From NCBI GenBank assembly GCA_013331125.1, contig DUGW01000103.1:1-5226 (forward strand): DNA of 5,226 bases, written 5' to 3'. This DNA comes from Candidatus Woesearchaeota archaeon. Lineage in GTDB: Archaea; Nanoarchaeota; Nanoarchaeia; Woesearchaeales; UBA11576. The translations under genes and the position numbers were made by a program. Under the pieces are notes generated by a model. It searched no databases, was not told the DNA's origin, and worked only from the letters and a program-made list of their open reading frames with translations. Positions 1-3,575 of the stretch are shown in pieces (position 1 is the stretch's first letter; each line of letters starts with the position of its first letter).

Positions 1-1923
1 ATGGAGAGGGATGGTACTGCTCACCTTATCGATTTTTCTAATGTCCGAGATTTCAAGGGACGTGATTTCATAAGGATAACTGATTACAACCGTGATGAGA
101 TGATGTTCATCTATGAGGTCGCTCGCCTTATCGCAAAGGATGCGAGGATGAACCGCAGTCAGAAAGACAGGTCCTGGTTTTCAAAGCTTGGCAAGGGACT
201 TATGGGGATCACCAATTTCGGCGAACCAAGCTCTCGCACACATGACTCTTCCCGTGTAGCCATGAACCTTCTTGGTATTGACATGCCTATCGAACGCAGG
301 AGCGATGCAGGGACTTCCGCATCTAAAGGTGAAGCTCTTGCCCATGACATGTCGATTGCGCAGAATTACAACATCGATGTGATTGTCACGCGGAACTCTA
401 TGGAAGGGGCTCCGCAGGCAGTGGCTGATTATTTTGACAGGCATACTGAACTGCATGACAGGCATAGGCCCATCATAATTAATGGTGGTGATGGTTCTCA
501 CGACCATCCTACACAAGCAGGTCTTGATCACCTGGCGATGTATCTTTGGCACTTTGTAGATATCGACGGCAAGCCGAAAGTCAGCGATCTTTCAAGGGAT
601 AATGTCTTGACAGGCATTTCATTCTATATCATAGGTGATTCCCTCAGTGGAAGGACTGGTATCAGCAATGCGAAAGAGCTTGCGAAGAGATGTGCTGGTA
701 AGGGTCTCAATGAAGTGGTCCTTGTAGGGCCTAAAGAGATCCGCATGCTTGACGAACAGATCGATGAGCTCAAGGCTATGGGCCTGAAGGTCCGGACCAT
801 CGACACTGTTGAGGAGGCCCTTGAGGATGCTGCGGAGGGATCAGGCATACCTGTCTGGTACGCGACCCGCCTCCAGGAAGAGCGTCTCCCGCCTCAGATA
901 GTTGACAAGGTGAGACACAGCGTCTACACATCTTTTGATGCTTTGGCTAGGCATGGCTGGCTCGGCAACAGGCAGTTCAAGATCATGCATCCTTGGCCTG
1001 AGAAGAAGACGAATAGGGATATCGATCCGCGTCTTGAGGATACCCCTAACTGGGGCGTATTTGAACAGATGGAGATGGGCCCTTATTTCCGTGCAGCGAT
1101 CATAGGGTTGGCGACAGGGATCATACCGACGAGGGAAGGCTATGAGAGATGGGTTGATGTCAGGAGAGAGAAGGAGAAACAGCCTAAGTACACTGTTACC
1201 GAGATCAAGGATGGTTCTGAGGAGAAAGGTCTTGCCTACAAGCTGAAGAAGGCGATATTTGAGGTGAAAGAGCCTGCCGTCGCGACTTTAGTGGGAAGCA
1301 TCAAGAAAGACCTTGACCCTTTGAAGGCAGTGTTTGCGATGATCGACTATGTCTTCGAGCATGCCTCTGCTGAACTGCTGCGCATGTTGACGTTCAGGTT
1401 TGTCAGGGGTGAGGACGGGACTGTGGCTGACCATTTCAGGGAAGGCTGGGTAGAGAATGGCGCGTATAATCTCGGCGTCCAGAAGCTTCAGGGCACTACA
1501 GGTTCAGACGGTAAGCGCACAATCATCTCCATCGTTGACGGCCTTGAGAGCAAGAGGCTGGCTGCGGCTTACAGGGCGGTAAGAGGACGGGTGAGTGATT
1601 ATATGGGTAAGGGTGTCCTGAAAGTCAGGGGCCACCAGATCCCTCCCGGAGAGTTCTACCATCTTGCTGCGATCAGCCACGGTCTTACTGTCTCTCACAT
1701 AAAAGACGGCAAGGTTGTTGCAAAGTACCTGATCAACGACCCGGAGTTTTTGGTGAATTTCAATCATTGCTCTAACAAGAGATGCGTTACTGCTGATGAG
1801 TTTTCAGAACCCGTGCCTAAGATTTTCTACAGGTCTGACGATGGGAGAGGCTGGGTGTGCAGGAACTGTGATACTTATATCCCTGACAAGAAACTTCCTG
1901 GTCTGCTCATCAAAGGTAAATAG
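1..1923 (+). CDS. pyrBI: Aspartate carbamoyltransferase, catalytic and regulatory chains fused (PyrB-PyrI)
   Basis: Joins carbamoyl phosphate and L-aspartate to give N-carbamoyl-aspartate, the committed step of UMP synthesis, in the cytoplasm. The catalytic part (about residues 20-385) has the carbamoyl-phosphate loop EPSSRT (75-80; E. coli STRT), KGE (109-111, matching Lys84), R131 (Arg105), HPTQ (169-172), GRT (217-219, Arg167), TRLQ (289-292, Arg229 and Gln231) and HPWP (330-333, usually HPLP). The C-terminal 150 residues match PyrI: a run ending at K541 (Lys60), TVSHI and VVAK (563-575), and a zinc site C590-x4-C595-x24-C620-x2-C623, close to the E. coli 4-23-2 spacing. Roughly 105 residues (386-490) lie between the parts and match neither. 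At 640 residues it exceeds PyrB plus PyrI (about 460). PyrBI fusions are known, for example in Thermotoga. The ATG is the first base of the window, so the true start and promoter cannot be checked. The stop lies 26 bases from the 3' end of the convergent tRNA-Ile. Confidence 0.95.
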   Translation: MERDGTAHLIDFSNVRDFKGRDFIRITDYNRDEMMFIYEVARLIAKDARMNRSQKDRSWFSKLGKGLMGITNFGEPSSRTHDSSRVAMNLLGIDMPIERRSDAGTSASKGEALAHDMSIAQNYNIDVIVTRNSMEGAPQAVADYFDRHTELHDRHRPIIINGGDGSHDHPTQAGLDHLAMYLWHFVDIDGKPKVSDLSRDNVLTGISFYIIGDSLSGRTGISNAKELAKRCAGKGLNEVVLVGPKEIRMLDEQIDELKAMGLKVRTIDTVEEALEDAAEGSGIPVWYATRLQEERLPPQIVDKVRHSVYTSFDALARHGWLGNRQFKIMHPWPEKKTNRDIDPRLEDTPNWGVFEQMEMGPYFRAAIIGLATGIIPTREGYERWVDVRREKEKQPKYTVTEIKDGSEEKGLAYKLKKAIFEVKEPAVATLVGSIKKDLDPLKAVFAMIDYVFEHASAELLRMLTFRFVRGEDGTVADHFREGWVENGAYNLGVQKLQGTTGSDGKRTIISIVDGLESKRLAAAYRAVRGRVSDYMGKGVLKVRGHQIPPGEFYHLAAISHGLTVSHIKDGKVVAKYLINDPEFLVNFNHCSNKRCVTADEFSEPVPKIFYRSDDGRGWVCRNCDTYIPDKKLPGLLIKGK

Positions 1924-1949
1924 TTATGTCTGGAAGAAAGGATAAGGAT

Positions 1950-2045
1950 GAGCCCGCCGCGATTCGAACGCGGGACCACTCGATTTCTATCTGCACTTCT
2001 GTGCATTATCAGTCGAGCGCTCTAGCCAGGCTAAGCCACGGGCTC
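1950..2045 (-). tRNA. tRNA-Ile(GAU), intron-containing
   Basis: The minus strand folds as a full tRNA. The 7-bp acceptor is GAGCCCG with CGGGCTC, followed by T8 and G9. The D-arm is GCTT/GAGC with A14, GG and A21. The anticodon stem is CTCGA/TCGAG with loop CTGATAA. The variable loop is TGGTC, and the T-arm is CCGCG-TTCGAAT-CGCGG. The anticodon GAT is at 2008-2010. Without the 22-nt intron the mature tRNA is 74 nt. The discriminator is A, and CCA is not encoded (ATC follows), so it must be added after transcription. An AT-rich TATA-like stretch (2054-2061) lies only 9-16 bases upstream. That is too close for a normal start, so transcription may begin further upstream. Confidence 0.95.
1985..2006 (-). 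other. 22-nt archaeal intron in tRNA-Ile, position 37/38
   Basis: Removing these 22 bases restores a 5-bp anticodon stem and a 7-base loop. The junctions fit a relaxed bulge-helix-bulge recognised by the archaeal splicing endonuclease. The 5' bulge is TAA, the 3' bulge is AAA, and the central helix CTGA/ATAG has an A-A mismatch and a G-U pair. An inner hairpin TGCAC-AGAA-GTGCA closes the intron. The boundaries are inferred from the fold. Confidence 0.85.
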
Positions 2046-2073
2046 GTCGAAAGTATTTATTGCGTTTTTTCGA

Positions 2074-2110
2074 AGTGCGTGGGGTTGAACGCAGTGAAAC
2101 CCCACTCGCT
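2074..2110 (+). other. Stable hairpin, 8-bp core stem with 11-nt GA...GA loop
   Basis: GTGGGGTT (2079-2086) pairs perfectly with AACCCCAC (2098-2105) around the loop GAACGCAGTGA. Beyond one mismatch the plus-strand stem extends by AGTG/CGCT with a G-U pair. That wobble becomes a C-A mismatch on the minus strand. The loop starts and ends with GA and can form two sheared G-A pairs, then AC/GT and a three-base loop. A second hairpin of the same layout lies at 2344-2370. Confidence 0.6.
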
Positions 2111-2160
2111 GGCGCGTGTCAACCGAGCAAGACCAGTTGCCACGGGTAATACACGGGCTC
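2074..2160 (-). pseudogene. Degenerate tRNA-Ile-like copy upstream of tRNA-Ile
   Basis: Read on the minus strand, this begins with the same nine bases as tRNA-Ile (GAGCCCGTG), exactly 115 bp upstream of the real gene. Similarity continues with gaps. TTA-x-CC and TGGC follow in the D-arm region. GCTCG-xx-TGA-x-A lies at the anticodon arm, where GAT would read GAC. CGAGTGG and GCGTTC-AA fall at the variable and T-arm positions. No 3' acceptor strand (CGGGCTC) follows and the D-arm does not fold, so it cannot be a working tRNA. A TATA-like element sits about 27 bp upstream of its first base, so it may still be transcribed. It could be a decayed tandem duplicate or a tRNA-derived leader element. 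The alignment was made by eye. Confidence 0.5.
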
Positions 2161-2183
2161 AATTAACTTGATTGATGAATGAT

Positions 2184-2191
2184 GAATATAA
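2184..2191 (-). promoter_or_regulatory. TATA-like element for the tRNA-Ile unit
   Basis: TTATATTC on the minus strand lies just past the 3' end of tRNA-Asn. Its centre is about 27 bp upstream of base 2160, the first base of the degenerate tRNA-Ile copy. That is the usual archaeal TATA-to-start distance. A transcript from here would carry the degenerate copy and tRNA-Ile together. No convincing BRE precedes it. Confidence 0.4.
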
Positions 2192-2193
2192 GC

Positions 2194-2303
2194 GCCCTCA
2201 CCCAGATTCGAACTGGGGACCTTGCGGTTTCTTTCGGCAACGAAAGTTTGGCAACTCTGTTGCCATTAACAGCCGCACGCTCGAACCGCTAAGCTATGAG
2301 GGC
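2194..2303 (-). tRNA. tRNA-Asn(GUU), intron-containing
   Basis: The minus strand folds as a tRNA. The 7-bp acceptor is GCCCTCA with TGAGGGC. The D-arm is GCTT/GAGC with loop AGCGGTTC, which has C where A21 is usual. The anticodon stem is TGCGG/CCGCA with loop CTGTTAA. The variable loop is AGGTC, and the T-arm is CCCAG-TTCGAAT-CTGGG. The anticodon GTT is at 2268-2270. Without the 38-nt intron the mature tRNA is 72 nt. The discriminator is G, as expected for archaeal Asn, and CCA is not encoded. It lies in tandem with tRNA-Ile on the same strand, 148 bp before it. Confidence 0.95.
2229..2266 (-). other. 38-nt archaeal intron in tRNA-Asn, position 37/38, with two possible folds
   Basis: Removal restores the normal anticodon arm. 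One fold gives a bulge-helix-bulge: 5' bulge TAA, 3' bulge AAA, central helix CTGU/AAAG with one G-A mismatch, and inner helix TGGCAAC with the distal GTTGCCG. In the other fold, TGGCAAC pairs with the nearer GTTGCCA, and CTTTCG pairs with CGAAAG. That second hairpin takes up the bases needed for the central helix. The two folds exclude each other. Confidence 0.85.
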
Positions 2304-2307
2304 ATAT
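2285..2307 (-). repeat. 23-bp direct repeat, copy in tRNA-Asn
   Basis: These 23 bases cover the first 19 bases of tRNA-Asn and four upstream bases. They are identical to 2408-2430, 123 bp away. Looser similarity (GCATAT-x-CA) continues upstream of both copies, so the repeat includes promoter-proximal sequence. Confidence 0.95.
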
Positions 2308-2343
2308 GAATATGCCAAACGATTATGTGTAACAATTTTCGTC

Positions 2344-2370
2344 GTCCCATCGAGCAGAGCGAGATGGGAC
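2344..2370 (+). other. Stable hairpin, 8-bp stem with 11-nt GA...GA loop (second member)
   Basis: GTCCCATC (2344-2351) pairs perfectly with GATGGGAC (2363-2370). The loop GAGCAGAGCGA begins and ends with GA and contains GC/GC around AGA. Stem length, loop length and GA placement match the hairpin at 2079-2105, while the stem sequence differs. On the minus strand the loop lacks the G-A pairs. Confidence 0.6.
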
Positions 2371-2426
2371 CTGAGATAGGTGCCAGCTGACTATTCAGCT
2401 GCGCGTGACCGCTAAGCTATGAGGGC
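2344..2426 (-). pseudogene. Degenerate tRNA-Asn-like copy upstream of tRNA-Asn
   Basis: On the minus strand the first 19 bases equal tRNA-Asn (GCCCTCA, TA, GCTTAGCGGT). Weaker similarity follows. In the anticodon region CGCAGCTGAATA stands against TGCGGCTGTTAA. AGGTCCC lies at the variable/T-arm junction, and CTCGA-TGGG lies at the T-arm. A 7-bp hairpin (2384-2390 with 2395-2401, loop of four) occupies the anticodon-arm position, and the 27-nt GA-loop hairpin (2344-2370) takes the place of the T-arm. No TGAGGGC acceptor strand follows, so it should not be charged as a tRNA. It lies downstream of a strong TATA element and probably is transcribed. It may be a decayed tandem duplicate or a retained tRNA-like leader. 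Confidence 0.5.
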
Positions 2427-2430
2427 ATAT
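2408..2430 (-). repeat. 23-bp direct repeat, upstream copy
   Basis: Exact match to 2285-2307. It forms the 5' end of the degenerate tRNA-Asn copy. The perfect match ends sharply after tRNA position 19, and similarity beyond it is patchy. This could reflect recent gene conversion, an attachment-like duplication, or selection on the acceptor and D-loop bases. Confidence 0.95.
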
Positions 2431-2493
2431 TATGGATATGCTCTGTGAAAGGATTTTGATGTTTATCGCTGTATGGCGGATTTTTGAAATCGT

Positions 2494-2507
2494 TTATAAA
2501 AGTTTCG
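2494..2507 (-). promoter_or_regulatory. BRE/TATA promoter of the tRNA block
   Basis: The minus strand reads CGAAAC directly followed by TTTTATAA, a good match to an archaeal BRE plus TATA box. The expected start is near 2471, about 45 bases before the degenerate tRNA-Asn copy. It is the best promoter seen upstream of the tRNA genes and could drive the whole block. It lies just past the stop codon of the membrane protein gene, so the block need not depend on that gene's transcription. Confidence 0.55.
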
Positions 2508-2530
2508 TGAGAATTAACAGTCTCAGATGC

Positions 2531-3040
2531 TTATATTCTGCCGATATAGATGGCTATGAGGTTCGCGAACAGTCCCACGACTATGAATGCGCCATAAGCC
2601 AGGAAGAGGTCTCCTAGCAGTGTCTTCTTGCTTTTCTTGCTGTTCCGCTCGATATAATCTGAGGCTAGAGGCATCCCATAAAGGAATATCATGGCTGAAT
2701 TCGCTATGAACAGCTCCTGGTTCCTTGTGCTCAGCAAGAACGCCGCTCCCATTGTCAGGTATACTATCTGGTCCACATAATGGGCATGTGGAAGCAGGTA
2801 CATCATGACTAGCAGGAGCAGTCCGACTGCTAGACTCCAGTATATATTATAGGCATAGAAATATACCAGCAGGGCGGCTATGAACCCTACTAAAGCGTGC
2901 ATCAGCCCTCTGAAGTACTTTTTGCCGTTTTTCAGCTCTTCTGGGGCTATGAATGCCAACAGAGCGCCTGCGTAGACCCCTAAAAACACCACTACCAGTG
3001 TCAGGAGATATGTCAGGAACCCTGAAAACTCTGTCATCAT
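2531..3040 (-). CDS. Multi-pass membrane protein of unknown function
   Basis: This 169-residue protein is mostly hydrophobic, with about six predicted membrane helices: residues 8-31, 43-65, 67-84, 88-104, 109-125 and 144-166. Short polar loops separate them. One is IAPEELKNGKKYF (31-43), and another is basic, ERNSKKSKK (131-139). I do not recognise the family. There is no catalytic signature or signal peptide beyond the first helix. PHAHY (84-88) holds two histidines between helices that might bind a metal, but this is speculation. GAGGTG lies 8 bases before the first of two adjacent ATG codons and supports the start at 3040. A TATA element sits about 45 bp upstream of the ATG. The gene is divergent from eL33. 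Codon use is typical of a real gene and the frame is intact. Confidence 0.85.
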   Translation of the reverse strand: MMTEFSGFLTYLLTLVVVFLGVYAGALLAFIAPEELKNGKKYFRGLMHALVGFIAALLVYFYAYNIYWSLAVGLLLLVMMYLLPHAHYVDQIVYLTMGAAFLLSTRNQELFIANSAMIFLYGMPLASDYIERNSKKSKKTLLGDLFLAYGAFIVVGLFANLIAIYIGRI

Positions 3041-3048
3041 GAGTATAG

Positions 3049-3054
3049 CACCTC
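3049..3054 (-). promoter_or_regulatory. Ribosome binding site of the membrane protein gene
   Basis: GAGGTG on the minus strand is 8 bases from the ATG at 3040. It fixes the start of this gene and contrasts with the leaderless gene on the other side of the intergenic region. Confidence 0.75.
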
Positions 3055-3078
3055 TTTCAGGGATACGAGAACCAAAGA

Positions 3079-3091
3079 CCTTTATATATTT
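3079..3091 (-). promoter_or_regulatory. TATA element of the membrane protein gene
   Basis: The AT-rich run AATATATAAAGG on the minus strand is centred near 3085. The expected start is near 3059, which gives a leader of about 19 bases that just contains the ribosome binding site. The run is nearly symmetric and could also fire on the plus strand. Confidence 0.5.
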
Positions 3092-3114
3092 TATTAATGA
3101 GCAAGAAGAAAACC

Positions 3115-3122
3115 TTTAAATA
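3115..3122 (+). promoter_or_regulatory. TATA box of the eL33 gene
   Basis: TTTAAATA preceded by AAAACC (BRE-like) is centred about 26 bases before the ATG at 3145. Transcription should therefore begin at or within a base or two of the start codon. No ribosome binding site is present, as expected for a leaderless mRNA. Confidence 0.75.
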
Positions 3123-3144
3123 GCCCCTATTTTTCCTTGCATTC

Positions 3145-3402
3145 ATGGAAGGCGTAATTTCAAGCTACAAGGGAAGTCATCATACCCAGGTCGGCAACCA
3201 GATGATAATAATAGTCGCTGGTACTGACTCAAAGGAGAAGGCTGCTAAGTTTGTCGGCAAGAAGGTCACCTGGACCTCACCTGCTGGCAAGGAGATCAAG
3301 GGCGAAGTGCGGGCAGCCCATGGTAATTCCGGAGCTCTCCGTGTTCTTTTCGAGTCCGGCATGCCTGGTCAGGCGCTTGGCACCAAAGTCAAGATTGCTT
3401 GA
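3145..3402 (+). CDS. rpl35ae: Large-subunit ribosomal protein eL33 (L35Ae)
   Basis: This is a small protein of the large ribosomal subunit, shared by archaea and eukaryotes and absent from bacteria. The 85 residues show the L35Ae family pattern throughout. GVISSYKGSHHTQVGNQ is at 3-19, the DSKEKAAKFVGKKV block at 28-41, and the W-x-SP-x-GKEIKGEV segment at 43-56. AHGNSGALRVLFE is at 58-70, followed by the closing GMPGQALGTKVKI (72-84). Length is normal for archaeal members (about 85-90). The start is set by the family's short N-terminus and by the TATA box 26 bases upstream, which makes the mRNA leaderless. It is transcribed divergently from the membrane protein gene and convergently with the 545-residue gene. 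T-rich stretches just after the stop (ATTTTCTT, GATTTG) may act in termination. Confidence 0.97.
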   Translation: MEGVISSYKGSHHTQVGNQMIIIVAGTDSKEKAAKFVGKKVTWTSPAGKEIKGEVRAAHGNSGALRVLFESGMPGQALGTKVKIA

Positions 3403-3470
3403 GCATTTTCTTGCGATTTGTGCAAATTCTCGTTCAATACCTTAAAGTATCTCTCTTCTTCTACTGGATG

Positions 3471-3552
3471 GAAGGAAACTAGGGGAGAGAGACTACGGCT
3501 GCAGTGATACATTCCCTTGTGCTGGTGTCTTCCCAGCACTTTGGTTTCCTGT
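3471..3552 (+). ncRNA. Possible small structured RNA in the convergent intergenic region
   Basis: AGGAAACT (3473-3480) pairs with GGTTTCCT (3543-3550, one G-U) and encloses two further stems. One is GGGGA (3482-3486) with TTCCC near 3512-3516, which may hold a small inner ACTAC/GCAGT hairpin. The other is a clean 7-bp hairpin, GTGCTGG-TGTCTTC-CCAGCAC (3519-3539). This gives a closed three-way junction of about 80 nt. A TATA-like CTTAAAGTA (3441-3449) would start transcription near 3471, right at the base of the fold. No known family was recognised, and no box C/D, kink-turn or tRNA pattern was found. It could instead be a terminator or processing structure for either convergent gene, although no T-run follows the hairpins. 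Confidence 0.3.
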
Positions 3553-3575
3553 CAAGAGAATATCACCTGTTCTAC

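Noticed and set aside
2074..2160. A working tRNA-Val(GAC) in the degenerate Ile copy
   Set aside because: GAC falls at the anticodon position in the alignment, but the D-arm does not pair and no 3' acceptor strand exists.
1926..2171. Plus-strand open frame of 81 codons
   Set aside because: It lies across tRNA-Ile and the degenerate copy on the other strand. Its codons come from tRNA sequence and it matches nothing.
2172..2187. Box C/D guide RNA (two TGATGA motifs)
   Set aside because: No CTGA D box at a suitable distance and no terminal stem. The next bases enter tRNA-Asn on the other strand.
2110..2190. Fragment of RNase P RNA on the plus strand
   Set aside because: GAGCAAGACCA and TGATGAATGA resemble conserved RNase P pieces, but the order is wrong, the core segments are missing, and the region is better explained as a tRNA-Ile copy plus an AT-rich spacer.
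2079..2370. H/ACA guide RNAs built on the GA-loop hairpins
   Set aside because: The GA loops suit a K-loop, but no guide pocket with a lower stem and no ACA box at the expected distance was found.
2344..2426. A working tRNA-Phe(GAA) or a split-tRNA 5' half in the degenerate Asn copy
   Set aside because: GAA occurs where the anticodon would be, but the D stem has a mismatch, the anticodon arm forms a 7-bp stem with a 4-base loop, and no acceptor partner or matching 3' half is in the window.
2432..2617. Plus-strand open frame of 61 codons
   Set aside because: No ribosome binding site, unusual composition, and it runs into the well-supported minus-strand membrane protein gene.
3519..3539. Intrinsic terminator hairpin
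   Set aside because: The 7-bp hairpin has no following T-run on either strand, so it is treated as part of the larger fold instead.
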